IMG/VR virus record: IMGVR_UViG_3300044620_001849
Coordinates: 1 to 46,558 of that record
Length of the DNA stretch: 46,558 nucleotides
Source: a virus
Direction: 5' to 3' (one strand)
Below are positions 36,285 to 44,456 of this stretch, in pieces. Position numbers and translations under genes: made by a program. Each line of letters opens with the position of its first letter. The stretch's first letter is position 1. The notes below the pieces were generated by a model. That model saw only the letters and a list, made by a program, of their open reading frames with translations. It did not search any database and had not been told where the DNA came from.

Positions 36285-38231
36285 TTACTTGTCGTACTTC
36301 ATTGATATAGCTGGGTCTACTTTGACAGTTGATCCTAAATTAGGAAGAACTTCTCTAGCTGACTCCTCCATCGCTTCCTTTAATATCATACGCGCAGTTT
36401 CAGAATAGTCAAGCGTGCTCTCGACAATGATCTCGTCGTGCACTGTTGAAACAATAACTGCTTTTTTCATGTCCAGCCTGTCAAAAGTCTTAACCAGTGC
36501 AAGCTTGACCATCGTAGCCGACAGCGCTTGAATAGGGAAGTTAGCAGCTTCTCGCTCTGCGGCTTCTTTTTTCCACTTCACTAAGAAGTCCTCGGATTTC
36601 CAGTAGCGCCTCCTGCCGTAGCTATCGGCTACCCAGCCATTGATGACTGCTGACCTGGAGCTTTTCTTTAACCAAGCGGTGGCCTGAGGAAACATCTTCT
36701 TCCACTGGTCAATGATAGCCTCGCCCTGCGCTGAATTATACTTAGCGCCGACAGGAGCAAGTTTAATCGTCATCTGCTTGGCGAGATTGTCTCCGCCAAC
36801 AGAATAGGCAATCGAGTAGTTAACCATCTTAGCCGCCTCACGCCAAATTTTGTAGGGGTGCTCTTTCTTGTTGTCGTTGGTTATGTCTTTTACATCGAGT
36901 ACGTGCTTAGCCACGTACGTGTGAAGATCATCCAAATTACTTATCAGCTGCTCGTCTCCGCTAGCGTCAGCGATGATTACCAATTCGATAGTCGAGTAGT
37001 CAGCGATGATAAGGCGGCGACGATCATTCGCAACTGCAAATGCGTGGCGAATGCTGTCCTTTATTCCCAAATCTTTCATCTTTTGGTCTGACGGGAGATT
37101 CTGCAGGTTAGGACGAGAACTACTAAATCGACCGGTAGCAGCGCCTATTTGATTAAACGTGCAGTGTATTCGATGAGTGACTGAGTTCTCCATTTCCTGC
37201 AGCCCCAGAACGTATGTGGAGTATAGTTTGCGAGCCCCCACCAGGTAAGCATACGAGTTTAAACGATAGTTATCGTAGCGACCGTACGCTTTGATAGAGT
37301 CAATTAAAGACTCGTCAAAATTACTGGTATCGACCGCGTGCTTGTGTGCCTGTTTTCGGTTTTTAAAATCCCACTCAGTAACCACGCGTGCGTTCAGACT
37401 CTCCAGATCAACATCGACTGAGTTGAAGTACTTAAGCATCTGCTGGTTCGAAGAGGTGTTGGCCGCCGAGTAGCCATCACGAGAAAATACAATCTCCTCT
37501 GCAGACCCGGATTCAATAATCAGCCGCTGCAGCATCTTTTCTGAGTTGTCGATAAGAGTCTCAAAAGTGGGCTCGAGTTTCTTCAAATGCTCTGCATTAA
37601 AGGGCATTCCAAAGTACTCCATCATTGCCACAACCTTCACCAAACGTGCCTCTAGTTTGTAAGGGTTCTGCATGTTCTCGCGCTTTACTTCGGCAATTTG
37701 CTGAGTAAATATACCTCGCAAGACAACGACATCTGCAACGGCATACTCAAGCTGCTCGCTGGTAATTTCTGAAAACGTGCCGTCAGTGAATTGGTCCCTG
37801 ACTGTCTTATCAAGGTCAATGTCCAAACGCCGCTTGGCAATGCTCGCCAAGTCGTTACGAGTTCCAATCAGTCCGGCAGTTAACATAGCCTCTACTACAC
37901 GAGTATCGTGAATAGGGTCAACTATGAACTTACCGAAGTGAAAAAACACCTTGATGTCAAAACTCGCATTCTGAAAAACTTTAACGATGCTTGCGTCGGT
38001 TAACAAAGTTGATAAACTTTTTACACTGTCGACAGGCAGCGCAGTGTAGTCGTAAACAAATACCTGCTCAAATGTAGCAATCTGAACCAGCAGCAGTTTT
38101 GACTGCCGTGGGTCTAACCCAGTTGTCTCGGTATCAACAAAGAGCCTACGAGGTAGGCGGCTAAGCTGCTCGGTAATAGCCTCAAAAGACTGCTCCAGCT
38201 CCTCGATAGTTCGCACATGCTTAATCGACAC
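36285..38231 (-). CDS. Family A DNA polymerase with 3'-5' exonuclease
   Basis: 648 aa. Start is GTG at 38231, preceded by GGAGGT, overlapping the previous gene by 11 bases. Exonuclease motifs: FVDTETTGLDP (about 31-41), VFQNASFDIKVFF (Exo II) and YAVADVVVLRG (Exo III). Polymerase motif A is IADYSTIELVIIADASGD, motif B AAKMVNYSIAYSVGGDNLAK, and motif C VSTVHDEIIVES. No 5'-3' exonuclease domain, as expected for a phage replicative enzyme. It probably works with the helicase, primase and gp32-like protein encoded next to it. Confidence 0.95.
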   Translation of the reverse strand: MSIKHVRTIEELEQSFEAITEQLSRLPRRLFVDTETTGLDPRQSKLLLVQIATFEQVFVYDYTALPVDSVKSLSTLLTDASIVKVFQNASFDIKVFFHFGKFIVDPIHDTRVVEAMLTAGLIGTRNDLASIAKRRLDIDLDKTVRDQFTDGTFSEITSEQLEYAVADVVVLRGIFTQQIAEVKRENMQNPYKLEARLVKVVAMMEYFGMPFNAEHLKKLEPTFETLIDNSEKMLQRLIIESGSAEEIVFSRDGYSAANTSSNQQMLKYFNSVDVDLESLNARVVTEWDFKNRKQAHKHAVDTSNFDESLIDSIKAYGRYDNYRLNSYAYLVGARKLYSTYVLGLQEMENSVTHRIHCTFNQIGAATGRFSSSRPNLQNLPSDQKMKDLGIKDSIRHAFAVANDRRRLIIADYSTIELVIIADASGDEQLISNLDDLHTYVAKHVLDVKDITNDNKKEHPYKIWREAAKMVNYSIAYSVGGDNLAKQMTIKLAPVGAKYNSAQGEAIIDQWKKMFPQATAWLKKSSRSAVINGWVADSYGRRRYWKSEDFLVKWKKEAAEREAANFPIQALSATMVKLALVKTFDRLDMKKAVIVSTVHDEIIVESTLDYSETARMILKEAMEESAREVLPNLGSTVKVDPAISMKYDK

Positions 38232-38535
38232 AGCGCACCTCCAAAGTGTAGGCATCAAACATAAACGCAATTCCTTTGTGCACGGCTACTAAGCGACAGT
38301 CCTCAAGTACGACAACAAGAGCACCGGCATCGCAGACAAGTCGTATACACTTCGGAGTGTAGGACTTACCTTCAGCACTCTTTCTCTTAGTTGGCGGATT
38401 TACTAACGCGGTTAACTTCTGCAGCTCTACCGACAAAAGTTTTGTGCTGAACTCTAGCCCGTCGAACCGAATCAGCACCTCTCGTCCGCAAAGCGGATCA
38501 AGAAGTGCCTGTTCTGGAAATTCTTTGCGCTTCAT
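38221..38535 (-). CDS. Unknown protein, 104 aa
   Basis: MKRKEFPEQALLDPLCGREV; beta-rich (GALVVVLEDCRLVAVHKGIA). GAGG lies upstream and the ATG overlaps the resolvase stop (ATGA). Context only: replication operon. Confidence 0.65.
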   Translation of the reverse strand: MKRKEFPEQALLDPLCGREVLIRFDGLEFSTKLLSVELQKLTALVNPPTKRKSAEGKSYTPKCIRLVCDAGALVVVLEDCRLVAVHKGIAFMFDAYTLEVRCVD

Positions 38536-39137
38536 ACGTCCTCTATCATCTCCTTAAATCGCTCCAAGGTCATAAGATAATATACCACGTAGTCAACTAA
38601 GACACAAACAACTCCGGGCGGTTCTTTACACAGCAGCGATCGCTCTATAGGCATTGCAAAAGTCTTTGCTTTGCTTTTACTGAAGTCCAGTACGTGCGGA
38701 GTCTCTACAATGCTCTTTACTACTTTCTGCAAGTCTATTGACCTGATTAGAACGTAGTCGTCTTGACGCGCGTGATACCTATAGACAAGCATTCCAAAAA
38801 CAGCGCTCATCTGCTGCGCCTCTAAATGAATCTTAGACAGCCAAGCCTTACTTATAGAGATTGACGGTCCGTGCCGATCAAATAACTCAGTAAGTTTGCA
38901 CTCGATTACGTACCTTCCTGGGCGATTACTAAACAAAACTGTAACATCTCCTTTAGTAGTGCCCGCTCCAGACTGTGGGGTTCTGTCTCCTCCCAAATAC
39001 TTAGCAACTCTTCGCTCCATAGCCTTTGCTCTTTGACGGTTAAGGCGGTTGCGTTCTTTACGCTCCGCCTTTAACTCGTCTAGAGCAGCTTTACTAGTTA
39101 TGGGCTTGCTGACTACTGAACTTTTGCGTACTCCCAT
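38532..39137 (-). CDS. Holliday-junction-resolvase-like PD-(D/E)XK nuclease
   Basis: 201 aa. A basic helical N-terminus (AERKERNRLNRQRAKAMERR) precedes the core: RRVAKYLGGDRTPQSGAGTT, GDVTVLF and RYVIECKLTELF, that is the E ... G-D ... E-x-K order of Hjc/archaeal-type resolvases, with the E, D and E-C-K residues in place. Would cut branched or replication intermediates before packaging. Overlaps the helicase gene by 44 bases. Confidence 0.75.
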   Translation of the reverse strand: MGVRKSSVVSKPITSKAALDELKAERKERNRLNRQRAKAMERRVAKYLGGDRTPQSGAGTTKGDVTVLFSNRPGRYVIECKLTELFDRHGPSISISKAWLSKIHLEAQQMSAVFGMLVYRYHARQDDYVLIRSIDLQKVVKSIVETPHVLDFSKSKAKTFAMPIERSLLCKEPPGVVCVLVDYVVYYLMTLERFKEMIEDV

Positions 39138-40299
39138 TAAATATCACCGTACTCATTCCAAGTTTACCATTGCGGTTCTTGTGAAATTTTAAACTTATAG
39201 CCCTGTTGCCATTGTCGTCCGAGATGTCATCAATTGGTGCCATTTCAATGACAGCGTCAGCTACCTGCGCTACCTCCCCGGAATCGCGTACGGCATCTAA
39301 TCCTTCGCGTCCTTTTGTCATTTGACTAAGGACAACGACAGAAATATTAGCTTCTTTAGCGGCTTCTTTCAACGTCTGTGCCACCTCGCCAAGATCGTTA
39401 TTGCGGTTACCCATCGAAGAGTGCCTGACAATCTGTAAGTAGTCGAGAAAAACTACCTTACAGCCTAAGCGTGACGCATCTCTGATTTCTTTTCGTATGG
39501 TTGACAAGCCTACCGTGGGGTCGTCTATTACAGACATCGGCAGGGACTGCAGATACATAACCGCTTGCTCAATTTTATCAGCTTGTTCCTTTGTCACTCT
39601 ACCGAACTGCAAAGAGCTGGCGTCTAGCTTAAGAAGATAAGCAACCCACCGAGATATAAGCTGCTCCTTGCTCATCTCAAGAGAGAAGAAAAGAGAACGA
39701 GTGTTGTACTGACGAGCCATCTCAAGCATCGACTGCCCAATCAAAGCTGTCTTACCAGTGCCCGGCTTCGCCATGATGATATTCAACGTCTTAGGAAGCC
39801 ACTCGCCACCGAGCATTGAGTCCAGAAACTTAATGCCGGTATGAGTAAACTTGTAGCTACCGTCGACTTTTTGATTAAGATCCCCAAGCATTCTCTGGGC
39901 GCCTGGGACCAGCGTTGTGTCGTGCGCTTGAATAATCGGCGGAAAGTTTAAGACCTGCTCTACTTTCTCCTCGTTTGGGTAGTACTGCCGTGACTCGAAG
40001 TCAAGTGACTTTGCAGCCTCAAACAACTGACGTCGACGGGCTATAATTCCCAGCTCGTCAACCACTGCCTGCTGGTTTACGGTAACTTGGACTAGCATTT
40101 GAGCAGGAACATCGCCAGCGAGCGCCATACGCATAACTTCGTAAGAGCATTCGCCGTAGCGAACATAGGCTTCCTTCATGGCTAAGATAATGTCTTTGCG
40201 CTCGTCTGTAAAAAGCGCAGGAGTTATCATGTGAAGCATTTCAGGATTACCCATAAGCGATGAAAGCAATCGCCACTCAGCGTCCGTGTCGTAGTACAT
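39094..40299 (-). CDS. DnaB-like replicative helicase
   Basis: 401 aa. Small N-terminal helical domain (MYYDTDAEWRLLSSLMGNPE; first 100 residues), then RecA-like core: Walker A IIMAKPGTGKTALIGQSM (about 170-187), SLFFSLEMSKEQLISRWVAY, Walker B GCKVVFLDYLQIVRHSS (about 277) and VVVLSQMTKGREGLDAVRDS. Unwinds the fork 5'-3' as a hexamer and is partnered by the primase encoded just upstream, whose stop it overlaps by 23 bases. AAGGAG precedes the ATG. Confidence 0.93.
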   Translation of the reverse strand: MYYDTDAEWRLLSSLMGNPEMLHMITPALFTDERKDIILAMKEAYVRYGECSYEVMRMALAGDVPAQMLVQVTVNQQAVVDELGIIARRRQLFEAAKSLDFESRQYYPNEEKVEQVLNFPPIIQAHDTTLVPGAQRMLGDLNQKVDGSYKFTHTGIKFLDSMLGGEWLPKTLNIIMAKPGTGKTALIGQSMLEMARQYNTRSLFFSLEMSKEQLISRWVAYLLKLDASSLQFGRVTKEQADKIEQAVMYLQSLPMSVIDDPTVGLSTIRKEIRDASRLGCKVVFLDYLQIVRHSSMGNRNNDLGEVAQTLKEAAKEANISVVVLSQMTKGREGLDAVRDSGEVAQVADAVIEMAPIDDISDDNGNRAISLKFHKNRNGKLGMSTVIFNGSTQKFSSQQAHN

Positions 40300-41209
40300 A
40301 CGGTCTCCTTAATAAGCGTGCCCACTCGTTGTACGGTAGGGCCTTGTCTACTACCAGTCTAAGCTCTTCTGGACCCTTTGTCAATAAGTAAGTATCCAGA
40401 TCCATCTTTTTTTCCTTACCCAGAGGCAGTGTTGCTACCTTTAGCTCGGGAATCTTAGAAGCCAGCTTATCAATCGCCTGGTTTACCGACTCCCTTACCG
40501 AAGGATCGTTTTGAGAGTCGAACAAGACCGTTTGAGAACCTTTAGACATCGTACGAATACGCCATCTCCATGTAGATATTCCAGGTACTCCAACAGTGGA
40601 AAACCCAAATTGAGCAGCCACAATTGTCTTTATTTCGCCCTCAGTTATCAAGTGATCAGTCGCCAAGGAATTAGCGTTGTAAGGCCATTCCGATGCTCCT
40701 CTAGCAGCAGTACCTCCAAAAGGTCCTTTATACTTAGGATCTGAATTGTCGACTGATCTTGCTCGTATGTCTACAACTTCACCACTAATTGGATTGAAGT
40801 AAGGAAATGTCAATCTCCCTGCAAGGACTGGGCTGTGGGCTGAGTTGTATAACCCACTGCGTATACCTAAATCAGCAGAAAATCTACCGTGCCTGTCTGA
40901 CTCGGGACAGTACCCGATACAATACTTCTCAATACTTTCTTCACTGATTCCACGCGACAAAGCGTAGCGAAGAGCCGCACCGTCTAAGCACGAGTGATAA
41001 TACTTAGACACAACAGTGTAGAATTCGCGTATCTCAAGCAATTCGGCGGAGTCTTTTGCAAAAGACACGGTAGAGTCTTGATCGTTGTCTGACTTTGTCG
41101 GAGTTGACCGATAACCGCAATTAAAGCAATAGCTTACATCGTTGTCTGGAGTGACATACAAATTGTCTCCACCGCATTGAGGGCAGTCTGTTTTGTATCC
41201 TCGTGCCAT
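40277..41209 (-). CDS. DNA primase with zinc finger and Toprim
   Basis: 310 aa from the ATG at 41209, preceded by GAGGT; an earlier ATG at 41248 lies within the terminator region and is rejected. Zinc finger CPQCGGDNLYVTPDNDVSYC then FNCG (residues 8-29), linker, RGISEESIEKYCIGYCPESD typical of DnaG/T7-type primases, and Toprim with LITEGEIKTIVAAQFG and VLFDSQNDPSVRE. Short for a primase, lacking a helicase domain, which is supplied by the separate DnaB-like gene. Confidence 0.9.
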   Translation of the reverse strand: MARGYKTDCPQCGGDNLYVTPDNDVSYCFNCGYRSTPTKSDNDQDSTVSFAKDSAELLEIREFYTVVSKYYHSCLDGAALRYALSRGISEESIEKYCIGYCPESDRHGRFSADLGIRSGLYNSAHSPVLAGRLTFPYFNPISGEVVDIRARSVDNSDPKYKGPFGGTAARGASEWPYNANSLATDHLITEGEIKTIVAAQFGFSTVGVPGISTWRWRIRTMSKGSQTVLFDSQNDPSVRESVNQAIDKLASKIPELKVATLPLGKEKKMDLDTYLLTKGPEELRLVVDKALPYNEWARLLRRPYVLRHGR

Positions 41210-41222
41210 ATCCACCTCAAAT

Positions 41223-41256
41223 AAAAAAGCTGGGCGGTGTGAAAACACCGCCCAGC
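41223..41256 (-). terminator. Terminator after gp32-like gene
   Basis: Leftward GCTGGGCGGTGT-TTTC-ACACCGCCCAGC, then six T. It lies between the single-strand binding protein gene and the primase gene, so the former may be expressed more strongly than the rest of the operon. Confidence 0.85.
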
Positions 41257-41265
41257 AGTTTAAAC

Positions 41266-42141
41266 CTACTCGTCAAACAACGTATCCGCGCTAGGGACTG
41301 ATGCGGTCTTTGACTTTGGACTATCGATTGCGGACTTTACAACGTCTGCAACATTCTTAGAAGTCTCGAGCAACCGAGGCATTGCAGTGATGTTGTAGGC
41401 GCGCAGTACTTCCGTGTAATCCATGCCCTTAAGGAGGTCCTTAATAGCATCAGGTGGGAAAGGTTTAGCGTAGCCCTCAATGTCGTACATTGGCAGACTC
41501 AGCACATCAGAAGGAATAGGATCACGATTAGCACCGACGTAAACTGCGCGATTGGTGTTAAGGCCCTTCCCACGAGTAACAATTTCGATGTCTACCATCG
41601 TGATTGGAATCAACTCGTTCGTGTCGTCATCAAATACTGACTTACTAAGTTCCTCAATTTCATTAAGGAGGCCATTCCGACCTTGTCCTGAAGAAACAGA
41701 GCCTTCCAGCACTTGCACCTGCATGTTACGCTCAGGCTTCTTGCCAGTAACCGGAACTACTTCGCCACTCTGTGACGTCAGGTATTGATTCTGATTGTTT
41801 CCGTAAATCAGCGAGCCGTCGTCAAGCTTCACTACCATGCTTTTGTCAAGCACGTTCATAAAGAACCGGCGTCGAACGCCGTCGTTATACTGCTTAGGAA
41901 GCAGAGAACGAGCCGAGTAATCAAGAAAGATTCGACGCATAACATCAACCTCTCCCTTTTTAGCCGTAATCCACACAGACAGTACTGTCTGACCCAAGAG
42001 CGGTTCACTTGTATTTTGTGGATCAGGAAGAAACCGAATCACACGCTTACCTTCGCGCACATCAATGAATGGATTTTTGCCGTTTGATGAGCCTGCCGTC
42101 TGCTGTTGCGATGCCCCGCCAATCATCTTACCGAATGCCAT
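41266..42141 (-). CDS. Gp32-like single-stranded DNA-binding protein
   Basis: 291 aa from the ATG at 42141 (AGGAGA upstream). Text such as GKNPFIDVREGKRVIRFLPD, FFMNVLDKSMVVKLDDGSLI and IEIVTRGKGLNTNRAVYVGA is typical of phage OB-fold single-strand binding proteins of the T4 gp32/cyanophage kind. The acidic C-terminus ADTLFDE fits the protein-interaction tail. It coats the lagging strand and works with polymerase, helicase and primase. A bacterial-type SSB encoded at 17762 is separate. Confidence 0.8.
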   Translation of the reverse strand: MAFGKMIGGASQQQTAGSSNGKNPFIDVREGKRVIRFLPDPQNTSEPLLGQTVLSVWITAKKGEVDVMRRIFLDYSARSLLPKQYNDGVRRRFFMNVLDKSMVVKLDDGSLIYGNNQNQYLTSQSGEVVPVTGKKPERNMQVQVLEGSVSSGQGRNGLLNEIEELSKSVFDDDTNELIPITMVDIEIVTRGKGLNTNRAVYVGANRDPIPSDVLSLPMYDIEGYAKPFPPDAIKDLLKGMDYTEVLRAYNITAMPRLLETSKNVADVVKSAIDSPKSKTASVPSADTLFDE

Positions 42142-42304
42142 TGTCTTTCTCCTGCATTGCGACGAGTTCTCTCGCCATAGAATTAAGTTCGTCAAGCACT
42201 GCTTTCCGTACTTCGCTATTGATATTACCACTAGCCTCGAGCCGTGTCAATAGTCTCTTGGCATATTTCTTTGCCAACTGCTCAATCTTATTTAAATTCT
42301 CCAT
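42128..42304 (-). CDS. 58-residue helical protein
   Basis: Reads MENLNKIEQLAKKYAKRLLT ... ELNSMARELVAMQEKDNGIR, helical and charged. GGAG lies 7 bases before the ATG; overlaps the genes on both sides (17 and 14 bases). No domain recognised. Position directly before the gp32-like gene suggests a translated accessory of replication. Confidence 0.65.
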   Translation of the reverse strand: MENLNKIEQLAKKYAKRLLTRLEASGNINSEVRKAVLDELNSMARELVAMQEKDNGIR

Positions 42305-43505
42305 TTATAATCTCCACAAATTGCTGGGCAATCACAGGCCACTTAAACTTTTCCTGATTGATATGCTTCATTCCCTTCGCTCCAAGAGTTTTTCTGTATT
42401 CTTCGTCAATAAACAGTTTATGCAGAGAAGCGACTGCACTTTCCATTTCAGTTACATGGTGAATCGTGTTAAGGCCCCGATCGGTTAGCGAAGGGAACGG
42501 ATAAACATCCATATAATGAGCGTTACCTTCAGGCCACTCGGCCAAGGCAGAGTGATTTGGTAAGATAACTGGAACACCTGCCGCCATTGCTTCGGATGCT
42601 GGTAAGCACCAACCTTCTGCAGCTGTTGTGGTAAAGAAGACGTCCGCGGTATTGTAAACCAAGTTCAGCTGCTGAGGACTAAGCCCCGCATCAGGACGAA
42701 GATTTGGTGACGAAATGGCAAGACGATCTTCAATCCCGAGGTACTCGCACCATTGAATGATGTCAATTCCAAAATCTTGCAAAGCGCCGTGGTAATAAAT
42801 CTTTACCTGCTTTGGAAGATTGTAACGCTTGACCCACTCAGCAAAATAAAAAAAAGTGAGATCCAAACGTTTACGAGGCTGATTGCGCTGCAAACACAGA
42901 ACAATATAGTCGTCTTCGCTCAGATTCATCTGATCTCTGACTTGTTTGCGACTCAGATTCAGCTTGTGAAAAATCTCAGTGTCTACTCCGTGCGGCACAA
43001 CCGCGACATTGCTCAAGCCGAGGTGCTTGCCGGCATTGTCAAATCTGTACTCAAGTTGATTTTTTCCGAAGTTAGTGTAAGTGACCACACGGTCGTAAAG
43101 GCGGAGACCGTCAACAAAATCCTGTTTAACGTTTTCAGCATCAACAGGAGTGTACACAAAAAACTTTGTATTGAGGTCAGGATTTTGTTCTTTTAGGTTA
43201 GTAAATATCTTTGCGTAGTCCATCGCAATCCAAGGATCGTTGAGAACAAACAGGATGTCTGGACGAACTTTCATCAAGATTTCGCCAAGCCTGGTTTTTC
43301 CCCAAATATCGCCACCGCTCCCGCTAGCCGGATACACACGAAGACCGTCCAATAAAGGACTGTAGTCACCGTAGAAATTAACAGCTAGCACATGCATCTC
43401 ATAATGCTTTCTGAAGGTGTTAATCAGATTAGTAGCAACAACACCAAAACCAGTCTGAACCGGAAAATCACCCACAAAAAGCATTTTTGGAATTACCTTA
43501 CCCAT
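42288..43505 (-). CDS. Family 4 glycosyltransferase (GT-B fold)
   Basis: 405 aa. PKMLFVGDFPVQTGFGVVAT is the N-terminal Rossmann strand and acceptor loop; VVPHGVDTEIFHKLNLSRKQ and YIVLCLQRNQPRKRLDLTFF are GT4 hinge and second-domain motifs. WCLPASEAMAAGVPVILPNH is the E-x7-E-like donor-site motif. Transfers a sugar from a nucleotide donor, probably to a surface or virion glycan. AGGAGG precedes the ATG. Placed between tail and replication genes. Confidence 0.9.
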   Translation of the reverse strand: MGKVIPKMLFVGDFPVQTGFGVVATNLINTFRKHYEMHVLAVNFYGDYSPLLDGLRVYPASGSGGDIWGKTRLGEILMKVRPDILFVLNDPWIAMDYAKIFTNLKEQNPDLNTKFFVYTPVDAENVKQDFVDGLRLYDRVVTYTNFGKNQLEYRFDNAGKHLGLSNVAVVPHGVDTEIFHKLNLSRKQVRDQMNLSEDDYIVLCLQRNQPRKRLDLTFFYFAEWVKRYNLPKQVKIYYHGALQDFGIDIIQWCEYLGIEDRLAISSPNLRPDAGLSPQQLNLVYNTADVFFTTTAAEGWCLPASEAMAAGVPVILPNHSALAEWPEGNAHYMDVYPFPSLTDRGLNTIHHVTEMESAVASLHKLFIDEEYRKTLGAKGMKHINQEKFKWPVIAQQFVEIINGEFK

Positions 43506-43513
43506 AGAGCCTC

Positions 43514-44098
43514 CTAATAAATTTTGGTTCCAATGATAGTATTTAAAGGCTGTCTTGTTGCTTTCGGCTGCGCTATTCTGGTCTTGAATAGCGTCTCAAG
43601 CTCGGACAGTAAGTGATCAAGAACATGGTTCATCGACTTAGAACTTTCCGTATTGGTGTACCGAATGTCTTCAGTAGACCAAGACACAAATGTTTGCGAA
43701 CTAGACGTTAATTTGGCTAAGTGAATTAAATAAACAGCTGTAATTGTTATAGCTTCTTCGTCAGCTTGCTCAATAATAGGTGGACTCGGTTGCTCAAAAT
43801 CTAAAAAAGGATTGCGAAAAACATCGTTTTCTTTTAGACTTGTTGGCATAAACGCATACCCATTAACTGTACTAGCCCAGAAATATCCTTGCTGAGCCGC
43901 GTTTGCAGGCTGCTCCGGAGCAATTAATCCGGAACTCCATATCTGATACTTAGCTCTCCAACGTTTTTGCAAAAATTTAACAGCGTTGACTATCGAAGTT
44001 CTTACAAGTGCGTCTGAATTAGCAGTTCCATCAAAGTCCCCTAGTCTCAACTTTATCCCATCGATGAGATAGTCCATATTTGTTACAGTAATTATCAT
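43514..44098 (-). CDS. Unknown protein next to tail genes, 194 aa
   Basis: MIITVTNMDYLIDGIKLRLG; helical with a tryptophan/tyrosine-rich middle (QQGYFWASTVNGYAFMPT). GGAG stands before the ATG at 44098. Lying after tail genes, it resembles head-tail connector-type phage proteins in size and composition, but no family is identified. Confidence 0.6.
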   Translation of the reverse strand: MIITVTNMDYLIDGIKLRLGDFDGTANSDALVRTSIVNAVKFLQKRWRAKYQIWSSGLIAPEQPANAAQQGYFWASTVNGYAFMPTSLKENDVFRNPFLDFEQPSPPIIEQADEEAITITAVYLIHLAKLTSSSQTFVSWSTEDIRYTNTESSKSMNHVLDHLLSELETLFKTRIAQPKATRQPLNTIIGTKIY

Positions 44099-44129
44099 CT
44101 ATATCTCCATAATTATAAGTTTTTTAATT

Positions 44130-44456
44130 CTATCTGTCAAGCGGTGGTTGTGGCCACGTAACGTTTCCCCATCCTGCGGTGGCAACCAGAGCTGGCAGAT
44201 CTCTGAGAGCCTGTCGATACTCTCGCCACTCGAGTAGTTTGTCAGCGGTTAATCCGGTATCTGGTAGTTGAGTCCAATCGCTCTCGTAAAGAAACGTGTT
44301 GCGACGCGCACGAAGTTCTCGCAAAGCTTGGATAAAAGTAAACGGTTTCTCCTGGATAGTACTCCCTTCAGGTAAAGGAGTTGAGTATGGCGTGCCATAC
44401 TCATCCCAGTACCCAAGAGTAATTGTAGCAGGGTCGTAAATTTTAAAAATAATCAT
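44130..44456 (-). CDS. Tail fibre assembly / tail assembly chaperone-like protein
   Basis: 108 aa. The C-terminal half SDWTQLPDTGLTADKLLEWR, EYRQALRDLPALVATAGWGN and WPQPP is the conserved region of the tail fibre assembly-chaperone family. It follows the large tail protein immediately, overlapping its stop, as chaperones usually do. Confidence 0.8.
   Translation of the reverse strand: MIIFKIYDPATITLGYWDEYGTPYSTPLPEGSTIQEKPFTFIQALRELRARRNTFLYESDWTQLPDTGLTADKLLEWREYRQALRDLPALVATAGWGNVTWPQPPLDR

Noticed and set aside
36285-38231. Possibility that the polymerase-family gene is a T7-like RNA polymerase recognising the boxes
   Set aside because: Motifs A, B and C and a DEDD exonuclease domain are those of a DNA polymerase; the exonuclease excludes an RNA polymerase.
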